Of a DNA stretch of 64,000 bases, positions 7,887 to 16,424 are shown piece after piece. Position 1 is the stretch's first letter, and each line of letters begins with the position of its first letter. Both the position numbers and the translations under genes were made by a program. The notes under the pieces are model-generated. The model was not told where the DNA came from. It ran no database searches and saw only the letters and a program-made list of their open reading frames with translations. The stretch covers positions 1-64,000 of the forward strand of contig JBCCDY010000021.1 in NCBI GenBank assembly GCA_039030555.1, read 5' to 3'. The DNA is from JBCCDY01 sp039030555 (lineage in GTDB: Bacteria; Bacteroidota; Bacteroidia; Cytophagales; Cyclobacteriaceae).

Positions 7887-8046
7887 GATATATAGGATGC
7901 AATTGCAGTTTTTATGCAATCAACCTTTTCACTATCAACAAACTAATTTTTCAAAAGCACCTTCCCCATGCATTTTCCAGTCGCCTCATTCCCGTGTGGT
8001 TAATCGAAATGGCGATTGCCAATTTGAATTTTTAGTGATATATGAA

Positions 8047-9513
8047 TCAGCGCATCTCTACCGGAGATCTATAAATTGGTTCCTTGGTGAGTCCATGATA
8101 TTTCCAGTACAATAAATAATCAAGGGCATCGGTAGGGTGGGTAGCCTGCTCTTGTTTGATGTTAGGATTGCCTTCAGATCCTTTATCCTTTCTCCCATCT
8201 GGTTTCATTGGAGTTAACTCCATAGCGATTCTAAGGTCTTTGCAGTTATTGGCATTGAATTCAATGTTTACAGGGTGCCCCTGCTTAAGTATATTATTGT
8301 TAAGTCTGTGTCGTTCTAGGTGACCAATGTCACCTACTTTCATCCGAACAACTCTCCATCCATTCTTTTTTAGGATTGATGCGAACTGAGCGAAGTAGCT
8401 AAGCTTAGAGTTTGCTTCCTTCTTATTTCCGGACTTATCACCTGTCTGATATACTACTTTCTTTTTGTGGAATCTATAGTATTCACAAAATTTATTAGCC
8501 AAGTCATCTATGATCTCTGGATGGTGAACATACATATAGTTAATGGCCCTAGATGTGTTAGTGGACTTAATAAACTGTTCAACAATAATACAGTTGAATG
8601 CTCCCCAATCATGACTAATCGTTATGTGCTCATTGGGGTTGCAGTCCTTATCCCACCTGGAGTCTTTCTTATCTGTGATATTAAAGCCATACTTATCAAT
8701 AAAATCATAATTGTAGCTGTCTGTGTAGAAATGATGTGATGACAGGGATGGATAGAATAGGCTCCCATATTGTACCCTTTTGTTCATGACCTCGATATCA
8801 TAGATCACAGGTGACATTGTTCTTTTCCATTTTCGAAGCACATGATCACCTAATATTTTCCGATTATGCCAACTAGTACCTTCGATGTAGAAAGTATCAT
8901 TTTCAGGATCTTTAGCTTTTTCTTCTAATTCCAACAGCCATTTTCCAGTGGTACCAAATGGCATTGAGCTTGTAAATGTTTCCGTGAGATGCCCCGGCTT
9001 ATCTTTAAATGATGTGTGAGATCCACGAATGGAGGGAGCTAAATTTCGGTCATATTCTTCTTTTTTAATTAATAGAGCCTCATCAACTACAACCCAATCA
9101 TTATTACCACCTCTGTTCAATTGTGGCCTATCCATACTTGCTAAAATGACTCTTGTGCCATTCCACCAGCTAATTACATTATCGTATTTATCCGGTTCCT
9201 GGTATGCTTTTTCAAAATAGGAGGGAGGACGCTTACCTACTACATAGTGAACTCCTTCGGTATAGCCAAAGTAATTCCATGCTGCCTTCATTGGCAGAAG
9301 TGTATTGGTTAGAATTTGAGTATAAGTAGCTCCTAAAAATAAACCTCTGCTTTTCGGAAGTAGAAAGACTTTTTCAATAATCTGAATTCCATTTATGAAC
9401 GACTTGCCAAAACCACGACCCGCAATTAGAACTTTAACTAATTGAGTAGCTAAAAGAAACAACTGAGCTATTGGGTTTAGCTCATGATACTTCTTTTTCC
9501 GTTCAATCCTCAT
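8047..9513 (-). CDS. Terminase large subunit
   Basis: 488 residues, the usual length for a phage packaging motor. The ATPase P-loop is AGRGFGKS at residues 31-38 and the Walker B is WVVVDEA at 140-146 (Asp144, Glu145). The C-terminal nuclease half shows the conserved acidic positions in ISHDWGAF and near the end in HPTDALDY. It cuts concatemeric DNA and pumps it into the prohead through the portal. It overlaps the small terminase by 11 bases. Confidence 0.9.
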   Translation of the reverse strand: MRIERKKKYHELNPIAQLFLLATQLVKVLIAGRGFGKSFINGIQIIEKVFLLPKSRGLFLGATYTQILTNTLLPMKAAWNYFGYTEGVHYVVGKRPPSYFEKAYQEPDKYDNVISWWNGTRVILASMDRPQLNRGGNNDWVVVDEALLIKKEEYDRNLAPSIRGSHTSFKDKPGHLTETFTSSMPFGTTGKWLLELEEKAKDPENDTFYIEGTSWHNRKILGDHVLRKWKRTMSPVIYDIEVMNKRVQYGSLFYPSLSSHHFYTDSYNYDFIDKYGFNITDKKDSRWDKDCNPNEHITISHDWGAFNCIIVEQFIKSTNTSRAINYMYVHHPEIIDDLANKFCEYYRFHKKKVVYQTGDKSGNKKEANSKLSYFAQFASILKKNGWRVVRMKVGDIGHLERHRLNNNILKQGHPVNIEFNANNCKDLRIAMELTPMKPDGRKDKGSEGNPNIKQEQATHPTDALDYLLYWKYHGLTKEPIYRSPVEMR

Positions 9514-10111
9514 GCTCTATCACTTCAAAAGCAACGTCTTCAACACCCTCCATCAGCTCATCAGCTTGTTTTTTTAGTGTTTGTTCATCAGTTGTAAAAA
9601 CGACCTGAATAGGCTTGAAATTCTTAATTAGGTCAGCAAGAGGGTTTTCTTCTCCTTTCAAATCGTTGTTATCGATGTAACGACCAATTAGGTTTTGAAC
9701 GGTCATCAAATCACCGTCTTTGTATGCTTTTTTAATGACTCTATTAATCCACTCATTTACCAAAGCCCGGTGAGCCTGTCTGTCGCCTTCAAAAGGATCC
9801 TGAAATATCAATTTTGCCATCCTAATATCATTGTAAGCCTGGCGCTCACTGATATCATAATCTTTGCAGATAACCTTAACTACATTCCTGGGAGATTTAA
9901 AAGAAGCCATTAAATCCCAGGCTTTTTTTACTCGAATCCTGATTTGTTCTTCCTTTTCAGTAAGCCTGCAGCTGTTTTTATGGAAATAGTACTTCCATAT
10001 TTTATCCCCAGTGGTATCGGTGAGCCTTGGAGGAGAAACCTTTTTTGGTTGGACTAGTAAATTATGCTGTAGCTTCTTCAAGTTCCTTTTTTCTTCTTTG
10101 CAAATACTCAT
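9503..10111 (-). CDS. Terminase small subunit (putative)
   Basis: 202 residues directly upstream of, and overlapping, the large terminase. The N-terminal half is basic and contains a helix-turn-helix-like stretch (around VVKVICKDYDISERQAYNDI), as in small terminases that bind the pac/cos site. The middle is helical and would mediate ring assembly; the C-terminus is acidic. ATG 10111 overlaps the preceding gene by 50 bases. Confidence 0.65.
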   Translation of the reverse strand: MSICKEEKRNLKKLQHNLLVQPKKVSPPRLTDTTGDKIWKYYFHKNSCRLTEKEEQIRIRVKKAWDLMASFKSPRNVVKVICKDYDISERQAYNDIRMAKLIFQDPFEGDRQAHRALVNEWINRVIKKAYKDGDLMTVQNLIGRYIDNNDLKGEENPLADLIKNFKPIQVVFTTDEQTLKKQADELMEGVEDVAFEVIEHED

Positions 10112-10394
10112 ACTCTAGCTCCAGCTGCTCTAGCTCCAGAGTCCATTTCATAACGTTTTCCGGCTTTTTTTCCTTAGCTGAAGGAGCTAAATTTCTCTTC
10201 TTTTTTGACTTCTGAGAACTGTTTTTTTTGATAGCATCCCTTATCTTAAAAAGTTCTAAAGAATGATCTATTTTAGAGTTTTCAGTAGAAATACCTCTTT
10301 TGGCATTTTCTATTTTCTGATATAGATCAGAAGCCTCTTGCGTTAAGGCCACTATATCGTTGTAACGCTCAATCAATGCACTACAGGTATCCAT
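10062..10394 (-). CDS. Prophage coiled-coil protein, 110 aa
   Basis: Almost entirely charged helix, with heptad-like patterns in residues ~10-60 and ~80-108 (LELEQLELEYEYLQRRKKELE) and a basic centre with KKSKK-type runs. No signal or membrane segment. It overlaps neighbours at both ends (22 and 50 bases), so it belongs to the terminase operon. Function unknown; it may be a DNA-packaging accessory. Confidence 0.45.
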   Translation of the reverse strand: MDTCSALIERYNDIVALTQEASDLYQKIENAKRGISTENSKIDHSLELFKIRDAIKKNSSQKSKKKRNLAPSAKEKKPENVMKWTLELEQLELEYEYLQRRKKELEEATA

Positions 10395-10957
10395 CGATTG
10401 CTATTAAAACCCTTGAATTCATAAATACAGCTTACCATGATCGATTTATACTGATCTCCTTTCTGAAGCATAATCTGGCCACGCTGTTTCAACGTATAGT
10501 TAAACTTTCCTCTGGGTTGATTCACACCTTTGTTCCTTGGTAGTGGATTTCGAGCGGCTTTCCTGAAATCAATAAGCTCACTGGTACCATTTTTACTCAA
10601 AAAACGAAATCCAAACCGCCTAATTTCCAAAGAGCCTTCTTCTGCCAATACATCAACTTTACTGAGCAAATGGGTAATGTGTATAGGCTTACTTTTCGGT
10701 TGATGACTATAAACAAGCTGATAGATCCCGGAGCTTAACTTTGCACGCTCAGTAAGTACATTCTTGTACTCTAATTCCAGGTTTGCAATTACATCATCAT
10801 GAATCGGCTTTGAAGCAGTTGCTTTTACCTCCTCCTTAACCACAACCTTTTGAACAACCTTACGAACACTTACCTTTTTCCCTTTAACAGGTTTTGGTGC
10901 CGCATTCATTTTAGCCTTATTATCAGCCAGTACTTTTTCAACGTTAATTTTCCTCAT
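10373..10957 (-). CDS. Prophage protein of unknown function, 194 aa
   Basis: A very basic, disordered N-terminus (about residues 1-50, rich in Lys, Val and Pro) precedes a globular part with the motif HITHLLSKVDVLAEEGSLEI and a C-terminal basic region ending in KGFNSNRWIPVVH. It could bind nucleic acid. It starts in an ATGA overlap with the previous gene and lies in the packaging operon. No family recognised. Confidence 0.45.
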   Translation of the reverse strand: MRKINVEKVLADNKAKMNAAPKPVKGKKVSVRKVVQKVVVKEEVKATASKPIHDDVIANLELEYKNVLTERAKLSSGIYQLVYSHQPKSKPIHITHLLSKVDVLAEEGSLEIRRFGFRFLSKNGTSELIDFRKAARNPLPRNKGVNQPRGKFNYTLKQRGQIMLQKGDQYKSIMVSCIYEFKGFNSNRWIPVVH

Positions 10958-11325
10958 ATAAGCTGCAAACTCATTTCATCTGTCCATCTTTCAACCAATT
11001 CAGACTTTATACCCAAACCATTTAAATAGCTGATAACACCCCTTTTTCCATGCTTTAGTGCAGCCCTTCGCATCCTCCTTTTATGGTTTTTATCATGTTT
11101 GGAGGTTCCCAACCAATTTTTACTGATCCACTCCACCCATGAACCCGCAACCAGAAACTCACCATTGGGCCATTTAACTGTAAAAAGTCGACTGAGTAAA
11201 TTCCTAATCCACTTTCTCTGTATGGCTTTTGACTCATTGCGAGTATGGTAAAACATACGGGGAAGGGTCTCATCAATCTTTCGAATAATGAACTCATCCC
11301 TTTTCGTTAGTTTAAATCGCCGCAT
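10954..11325 (-). CDS. Basic prophage protein of unknown function, 123 aa
   Basis: A small, Arg/Lys/Trp-rich protein (RRFKLTKRDEF at the start, WLGTSKHDKNHKRRMRRAALKHGKRG in part near the end). I chose ATG 11325 because a longer frame (to 11394) would run through an intrinsic terminator and the TATGTCCTAG motif; from 11325 the motif is 33 bases upstream. First gene of the packaging transcription unit. Function not recognised; the charge suggests nucleic-acid contact. Confidence 0.5.
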   Translation of the reverse strand: MRRFKLTKRDEFIIRKIDETLPRMFYHTRNESKAIQRKWIRNLLSRLFTVKWPNGEFLVAGSWVEWISKNWLGTSKHDKNHKRRMRRAALKHGKRGVISYLNGLGIKSELVERWTDEMSLQLI

Positions 11326-11357
11326 GTTACAATGATAAATACTGGCAATCGCCACAT

Positions 11358-11367
11358 CTAGGACATA
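11358..11367 (-). promoter_or_regulatory. Conserved prophage motif TATGTCCTAG, copy 3
   Basis: Minus strand, one base different from TATGTCCTAA, 33 bases before ATG 11325. It is fused directly to the T-run of the terminator at 11367-11389, so the end of one unit and the signal of the next are adjacent. Confidence 0.5.
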
Positions 11368-11389
11368 AAAAAAGCCCTCGATTGAGGGC
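11367..11389 (-). terminator. Intrinsic terminator ending the capsid unit
   Basis: On the minus strand the hairpin GCCCTCAATCGAGGGC (11389-11374) is followed by seven T (11373-11367). It ends transcription of the protease-capsid-tail unit, 26 bases after the 69-aa gene. Confidence 0.85.
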
Positions 11390-11414
11390 TTCAAACAACT
11401 ATATCAAAAACCAA

Positions 11415-11624
11415 CTACTTTTTAACCTTCTCAGGTTTATTTTCTTCTTTCGTTAAATACTCAAATTCAGCTTTAACAAGTCTTTCTGCTTGCTTAACCG
11501 AAATTTTCTTAAAATCAATCAACCCAAATTTACCATGAACAAACTTAGAGCTTAATGGCTTACCTTTCACTGAAAATCCTGCGTCGGTAAGTTCTTTATT
11601 TAATTCAATTTTCTTTATAGGCAT
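11415..11624 (-). CDS. Small prophage protein, 69 aa
   Basis: Lys/Glu-rich small protein (MPIKKIELNKELTDAGFSVKG at its N-terminus, shortened here to its first part MPIKKIEL) with no membrane segment. It follows the tail-type gene by 7 bases and is the last gene before the terminator at 11367-11389. Function not recognised. Size and place are compatible with a tail-assembly accessory, but nothing in the sequence proves it. Confidence 0.4.
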   Translation of the reverse strand: MPIKKIELNKELTDAGFSVKGKPLSSKFVHGKFGLIDFKKISVKQAERLVKAEFEYLTKEENKPEKVKK

Positions 11625-11631
11625 GGCTCAA

Positions 11632-12186
11632 TCAGGTTGCGTCATCAACATCAATAGAACCAGTGTAATGCAATGGAGAATGTGGTGCTTCCGATTTCAT
11701 AGTAATAGTTACACCACGTTTATCTGCAGAAGCTGCTCCCGTGGTGCCGGCAGCATTTTCAAGATAAACAGGTAAATCTAAGTTCAATGAATTATCCTCA
11801 TTCTTACTAATTCCTAAAATCAATTGATTACCTGAGCTATCTTTCCCAATTAGCAAACCAGGGGTATTCAATATCTCATCAATAACAGCTTGATTAGCGG
11901 CATCACCTCCAGGAACATTGAATTCCGCCATGTTTTCAAACGACTTACCATCTCGTTCACCAACGACAGTATAATCGATTTTACCCGTTCCTTTAGTGAA
12001 GTAGAAAGTAAACCACTTTTTAGTAGCTTTCAGAATAATATCCCCTGTAATAACCTTGTTGTTAGTTCCAAGGGTAGGTGGGGTAGTGAAATCTACATCA
12101 TCAACAGGAACGAAGTAAGCAGCATCGCGAAGACCTCCCATATTAGGTTTACCTTGTGGCCAAACTATATCATTAAGTGGTGGCAT
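11632..12186 (-). CDS. Prophage virion protein, possible tail tube, 184 aa
   Basis: Beta-rich, Gly/Thr-rich 184-residue protein without signal sequence. It includes an N-terminal MGGLRDAAYFVPVDDV strand, a TKKWFTFYFTKGTGKI hairpin, and a C-terminal HSPLHYTGSIDVDDA close. Bacteroidota phage genes of this size and look soon after the capsid are often annotated as tail-tube or structural proteins; I infer that from pattern and place only. It overlaps the preceding gene by 14 bases. Confidence 0.45.
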   Translation of the reverse strand: MPPLNDIVWPQGKPNMGGLRDAAYFVPVDDVDFTTPPTLGTNNKVITGDIILKATKKWFTFYFTKGTGKIDYTVVGERDGKSFENMAEFNVPGGDAANQAVIDEILNTPGLLIGKDSSGNQLILGISKNEDNSLNLDLPVYLENAAGTTGAASADKRGVTITMKSEAPHSPLHYTGSIDVDDAT

Positions 12187-12529
12187 CTTCTCCTCCTTCC
12201 TCTAACTTTTCAAAGAACTCCTTCAGATCGTCTTTTTTGGCTTTAGGATCAAATTCTGCCCCAGCTTCCTCCAGCTTCATAATATACCAATCCTTCGTGC
12301 CTTCATTTGGAACATCTTCCTCACTTTCAACATCAAGCTCTACAACCACACCACTTCCAATCTGCACCAATTGAGCTAGCACTTCATCAGGAGTGTCATC
12401 ATCAATGGTATAAACCTTTCTTTGATGATCAATCTTTACAGATACCTGGGGGGCATTAAAACCATAAACGCGTCCAGTATTTTCATCTTGGAACTGAACA
12501 TCTTTATATGCTTCATTAAGTTTTTTCAT
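12173..12529 (-). CDS. Prophage head protein with C-terminal HeH/LEM-like domain, 118 aa
   Basis: Residues 1-75 form a small beta-rich domain (TGRVYGFNAPQVSVKID). The acidic C-terminus (WYIMKLEEAGAEFDPKAKK and the helix after it) closely follows the helix-extended-loop-helix (HeH/LEM) pattern common in small phage head proteins encoded just after the capsid gene. It lies 46 bases after the putative capsid gene across a hairpin. Probably a head-completion or decoration protein; the domain call is by eye. Confidence 0.5.
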   Translation of the reverse strand: MKKLNEAYKDVQFQDENTGRVYGFNAPQVSVKIDHQRKVYTIDDDTPDEVLAQLVQIGSGVVVELDVESEEDVPNEGTKDWYIMKLEEAGAEFDPKAKKDDLKEFFEKLEEGGEDATT

Positions 12530-12550
12530 TACATTCTTTTAAAAGTGAAC

Positions 12551-12568
12551 CCCCTCATTAATGAGGGG
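12551..12568. other. Perfect 18-bp palindrome between capsid and head gene
   Basis: CCCCTCATTAATGAGGGG matches element A at 16 of 18 positions but lacks the AGGGGAGGT tail. In the minus-strand transcript it would form a stable hairpin 8 bases after the capsid stop, without a long T-run. It could set capsid mRNA stability or act as a leaky terminator. Confidence 0.5.
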
Positions 12569-12575
12569 CTAATAA

Positions 12576-13799
12576 TTATGGCTGATCACTTATTCTAAGA
12601 GCTTCTAAATCCTGAAATTGGAATCCAATTTTGAACTTAATTCCAACAGGCATTGTCCACAGCTTAGACTTCTCCAATATCTTGATCTCGTTAACATCAC
12701 TTAAAAGATCAGTAGCTAAGATCATGTTTTGCATAGGAGTAGCGATTAACCTTCTGCTTCCAGTAAGCCAGGTAACAGGCTTAACCATACACTTTCTATT
12801 GGTGCCAGGAAGGTAAATAGGTGTATTATCGTCCTTGGTGTATTTGGTGATTTTATCCTCAATACCATCCATTAAAAGCTCATAATCGGTATATGATTGG
12901 TAAATGATCAACCCCATTTTTTTATAAGCTTCATGATGAGACCTAAACAATTCCCTTTGACCTGCAAGAGCTTCAGCACCTGTACTAATTGATCCTATTG
13001 CTTCCTGTGCAAGGTTACTACCTGCTATTTCTTCATCCAAAATAGCTGAAAATCCCTTGGCGATGGCTTCTGCATTAACCTTTTTCCACTTTCCTGGCGT
13101 ACCCGATGGGTTTTCACCAGAAGAAGTTGCAGCGGTCGCCTGGTAGTAGTTAGTAACACCATTAGTCTCTTCTGTAACTACGTCACCAGCGGCATAAGGA
13201 TGGTTAGCATTTAAATAAGGATCTACGGAAGAAGAATCAAACCCAAAATAAGCTGTTCGGTCGTTCAATTCAGCTCCTAAAGATTTCATTACCTCATTCC
13301 ACGTGTATTGGGCAAAAGGTATCTGTGTCTTATTAGCATGCGAACCTGGTCCCAATTGAGCAGCCATCCATTCGTCTTCATATTCCTGTAGGTCAATCAG
13401 AAATTCACTTTTACCTGATTTAACCTCTAATACTCTAGGGGTATAACCAAGATTACCAGCATATTCTTCAACAGTGCTGAACGGTTTTGCATTCGCTATA
13501 GCTTTTAATTTGGTGAGGTTACGCTTGTTCTTCACATTAGGAACCACCCGAATATCATTGGCGATATCCATGGAGTTGATCATTGTACTAAAAAGCCCTT
13601 GTTCATAGTCCCCGGCGTAATCGGCTAAAGCGGTGAAATCTATGGAAGAAAATAACGCACCTTGTACGGTGACTTTTGGAGCCAGTTTTTCTGAATAGAG
13701 CTTATAACCTCCATACGCCAAAACCCCTGGAATGCCTGCAAATTGAAAGGCTATTGCTCCGACCAGGGCGAATATTGTAAGTTTTAAAATATGCTTCAT
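12576..13799 (-). CDS. Putative major capsid protein
   Basis: 407 residues directly after the protease-scaffold gene (2-base gap), the classic place of an HK97-type capsid. The body shows alternating strands and helices with a long central region (residues ~95-330) and a C-terminal VGIKFKIGFQFQDLEALRI strand. Residues 1-30 are unusual: hydrophobic (LKLTIFALVGAIAFQFAGI), like a signal or membrane segment. This may be a scaffold-like region removed by the S49 protease. No HK97 residue signature can be proven by eye, so the call leans on order and size. Confidence 0.55.
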   Translation of the reverse strand: MKHILKLTIFALVGAIAFQFAGIPGVLAYGGYKLYSEKLAPKVTVQGALFSSIDFTALADYAGDYEQGLFSTMINSMDIANDIRVVPNVKNKRNLTKLKAIANAKPFSTVEEYAGNLGYTPRVLEVKSGKSEFLIDLQEYEDEWMAAQLGPGSHANKTQIPFAQYTWNEVMKSLGAELNDRTAYFGFDSSSVDPYLNANHPYAAGDVVTEETNGVTNYYQATAATSSGENPSGTPGKWKKVNAEAIAKGFSAILDEEIAGSNLAQEAIGSISTGAEALAGQRELFRSHHEAYKKMGLIIYQSYTDYELLMDGIEDKITKYTKDDNTPIYLPGTNRKCMVKPVTWLTGSRRLIATPMQNMILATDLLSDVNEIKILEKSKLWTMPVGIKFKIGFQFQDLEALRISDQP

Positions 13800-13801
13800 G
13801 A

Positions 13802-14197
13802 TTAGTTTAGGTTTATTTTTTTTCTGGCTTCAGCTAATCTTTTGTCAGCTGATGTCTCATACTTATTTTCTTGCTCTTGAGAATCAGGATCCTCGCTAGC
13901 AACAGCAGTAGTAGCTACAGCAGCAGGCTCCTTTTCCAATTCCTGAATTCGGGCATCTTTTTCAGAAACGCTGTGCTCAAGGCTTTCAACCTTTTGTTCC
14001 GCAGCTTCTTTTAAAGCCTTTTCATTTTTCAACTCATTAGCGAGTTGCACCTTTTCATCCTCAGCAGCTTTCAGTTTACCCTGAGCTGACTGTAAATCTG
14101 CTTTCAACTGTGAAAGCTCGGCTGTTGGAACGGCTACTGTTTCTTCACCATCCGCTCCAGCATCAGCACTGGATAGCCACTTGTCCAATAATCCCAT
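13802..14197 (-). CDS. Possible nested scaffold protein within the protease gene
   Basis: An in-frame ATG at 14197 (MGLLDKWL) would give a separate 131-residue coiled-coil protein identical to the C-terminus of the protease. Lambda C/Nu3 is the known precedent for a scaffold nested in the protease gene. No ribosome-binding signal decides the matter, so internal initiation is an inference. Confidence 0.3.
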   Translation of the reverse strand: MGLLDKWLSSADAGADGEETVAVPTAELSQLKADLQSAQGKLKAAEDEKVQLANELKNEKALKEAAEQKVESLEHSVSEKDARIQELEKEPAAVATTAVASEDPDSQEQENKYETSADKRLAEARKKINLN

Positions 14198-15136
14198 TTT
14201 ATTATTTGATTGAATATTTGCATTTGAATTTCTGCTTTGACGCTTAGCCAAAAGACCGGCACGGTCAACAGCATTTTGGAACGTCCCTTGAAAATCAATA
14301 AGGCCCATTTTCTTGGCCTTTTTAGAAGGGTACATTTTTCCGGAAAAGATATTTTCATTACCAGTTGAAAGCCGATCACCTCGTCCAATTTTTACCGTTT
14401 GAATGAACTGATCAGCAATTACCCTAAGCTCTTCCCCTATTTCCTTTTCAAGCTCAGGAGTTAATTCTTCTACCGAGTTTATTTTAGCCTTATCCACCGA
14501 TTGTGGAGCTCTGAATATAGTGATGGAGCCAATGTTGTTTTGAATATAAGCCGACCAGTTTTGGTGGGCATATAACACCCCAATACTTCCGAATTCAGTC
14601 GGATTGTTTTTATTACCCCAAATTTCAGCCGCTTGAGATGCCAACCAAATTCCTGCAGAAGCCACCATGGTGTCTCCGTAAGCTAAAACTGGCTTTTCAG
14701 AATTTTTTATAACCAACCCAAGCTCAGCAGTGCCATCCACGGTACCACCTGGTGTTTCCATATCGAGCAGTATAGAATCAATATTTTCAGATTCATTAGC
14801 ACGCTCAATCATGGCACCATAATCACGCATTCCGTAAGAGCACAGATCACCTCGTTTGGTTAAAGTACCCTGAATTGGAATAATGGCTACCCGCTTTTGA
14901 TTACTGGCTTTAGAATAGTAAAGACTAGAATCCCGATCGTAATTGATCTTTTTCCCGAGAGCTGCACTTAAATAAGCCTCTGAATCAATCGATTCGACCA
15001 GGTTTGAAAGATCTTTTCCCTGTGCAATACGGTGCCTAACCAGCATAGCATACTGGTTGAAAAAATCCATATTCAACAACCAGGCTTGCGGTTTAATCAG
15101 CGATTCATACTTTGGTATTTGTACCGTATTGTTCAC
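13802..15136 (-). CDS. S49-family prohead protease with C-terminal scaffold-like coiled coil
   Basis: Residues ~80-300 are a ClpP/SppA-fold S49 peptidase like lambda protein C: VAIIPIQGTLT strand, TPGGTV turn (129-134), catalytic Ser160 in MVASAGIW, and EFGSIGVLYA. After a Ser/Asn-rich linker, residues ~330-410 form a heptad coiled coil (LQSAQGKLKAAEDEKVQLA), like a scaffold. Met314 could start a nested scaffold. The start is GTG 15136, 33 bases after a TATGTCCTAA motif. The enzyme would mature the prohead and its capsid, encoded 2 bases downstream. Confidence 0.75.
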   Translation of the reverse strand: MNNTVQIPKYESLIKPQAWLLNMDFFNQYAMLVRHRIAQGKDLSNLVESIDSEAYLSAALGKKINYDRDSSLYYSKASNQKRVAIIPIQGTLTKRGDLCSYGMRDYGAMIERANESENIDSILLDMETPGGTVDGTAELGLVIKNSEKPVLAYGDTMVASAGIWLASQAAEIWGNKNNPTEFGSIGVLYAHQNWSAYIQNNIGSITIFRAPQSVDKAKINSVEELTPELEKEIGEELRVIADQFIQTVKIGRGDRLSTGNENIFSGKMYPSKKAKKMGLIDFQGTFQNAVDRAGLLAKRQSRNSNANIQSNNKMGLLDKWLSSADAGADGEETVAVPTAELSQLKADLQSAQGKLKAAEDEKVQLANELKNEKALKEAAEQKVESLEHSVSEKDARIQELEKEPAAVATTAVASEDPDSQEQENKYETSADKRLAEARKKINLN

Positions 15137-15168
15137 GGTACGAAGGAGTTAAAGAATAGTCAAGAAAG

Positions 15169-15178
15169 TTAGGACATA
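15169..15178 (-). promoter_or_regulatory. Conserved prophage motif TATGTCCTAA, copy 2
   Basis: Exact 10-mer on the minus strand, 8 bases after the stop of the lectin-like fibre gene and 33 bases before the GTG start of the protease gene. Confidence 0.55.
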
Positions 15179-15185
15179 CAGTATT

Positions 15186-16424
15186 CTAATTGATATTATC
15201 CCTCCTGAATTCACTTGGTGAACAGAAATCAAACGAATTTCCTTCTATATCAAAAACTTTGATCATCACTTTCCAGTGATAAAGTGATCTAGTTCCTTCT
15301 ACCCCTGTATCTGGAGGGAATACAGAAGGATCCCCATTAAAGCCATCAAAGTCATTTCTGATGATTTCTATTGGAACATTTCCATTCTGCTTTAGAAAGA
15401 TTGACTGGTCTATGGGAACAGGTGCACCACCCTTCCCGCTTCGTACCCATAGTACCTCCCGGAGGGAAAGATCTTCCGCATTATCCAGAGGATTATTGTA
15501 GGTGTAGCTGGCGCTTAGTTTTTTTGTAGCCGAATCAAAGAACAACTGAATGTTATCAGCAAATGGAGCCTGAACTTTTACACCCGCATTATATCTTCGG
15601 TTGAGTTCGTTGTAAATGGTAGTTAAGTCAGAGGATTGTAACAGTCCAAACTTTAGACCATAATAGAATAGATCGTAGTCAGTATTATTGTTTGGTGGTC
15701 CAATACACATCCTGGTTATGCTATCAGCAGCAATATTTAGAGTAGTACTGATTTGAATGTCATTTACTTTAAAGAATGAAGCATTAAGATTCAATCTGAA
15801 ATGAATGATGGTTATCTCGTTAACAGGAACTCTAAAATGTTCGCTTAGCTGCACCTGTTCACCTATTCCAACAATTGTCGAATCACCCAATATATTATCA
15901 TTAGCATCTCTAATAGTTATGGCATCTCCATTCGATAGGAAATACTCTCTATGAAGGCCGTCTCTTCTTCTGACAACAAGGAATGCCTCAATAGGATGAG
16001 GGATTCCCGGGAAGGGCGAGGTTGTTACATAACGGGCATTATTTACATTTGGCATTCTAAGATATCCATACGATTCATATGGAAGCTTTTCATACCAGGG
16101 AAGTGGGTTATATAAAGCATTACCAACAGTCAGAATAGAAGGAGCTGAAGTATTGCCCCACAAGGAAATAGGGTTAGTACCGATATAATTTATATCATAC
16201 TTGCCCTGATTGGGTATTGAATTTGTATCAACTATCCTTAAAACAGAATCTCCAACATTAACAGTTTGAGAATTGTCATTTAATGCTCTGCTGAAGTTTC
16301 TGGGCAGGTATTCAACATCAAATATGGTCGAGAGATCTACCTCAGGATCTGGATCGGGAGCTGGAATAACTTCAAGACTTTGCTGAGCAATAACAGCTGC
16401 GATCTGTTTTCGAAATAAAGTCAT
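15186..16424 (-). CDS. Prophage fibre protein with lectin-like domain, 412 aa
   Basis: ATG 16424 forms an ATGA overlap with the stop of the upstream 104-aa gene; a longer frame to 16457 would overlap further. Residues ~45-280 resemble a concanavalin/LamG-type jelly roll: PFPGIPHPIEAFLVVRRRDG, HFRLNLNASFFKVNDI, and a terminal LNRRYNAGV strand typical of such phage fibres. The C-terminal ~120 residues look like an Ig-type fold (LYHWKVMIKVFDIEGN). It may bind host surface glycans. Its place ahead of the capsid genes is unusual. Confidence 0.5.
   Translation of the reverse strand: MTLFRKQIAAVIAQQSLEVIPAPDPDPEVDLSTIFDVEYLPRNFSRALNDNSQTVNVGDSVLRIVDTNSIPNQGKYDINYIGTNPISLWGNTSAPSILTVGNALYNPLPWYEKLPYESYGYLRMPNVNNARYVTTSPFPGIPHPIEAFLVVRRRDGLHREYFLSNGDAITIRDANDNILGDSTIVGIGEQVQLSEHFRVPVNEITIIHFRLNLNASFFKVNDIQISTTLNIAADSITRMCIGPPNNNTDYDLFYYGLKFGLLQSSDLTTIYNELNRRYNAGVKVQAPFADNIQLFFDSATKKLSASYTYNNPLDNAEDLSLREVLWVRSGKGGAPVPIDQSIFLKQNGNVPIEIIRNDFDGFNGDPSVFPPDTGVEGTRSLYHWKVMIKVFDIEGNSFDFCSPSEFRRDNIN

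Noticed and set aside
7824..7919. N-terminal extension of the portal gene to 7919
   Set aside because: It would translate the conserved motif and an implausible stretch (MHKNCNCILYIYV); GTG 7823 is more likely, though not certain.
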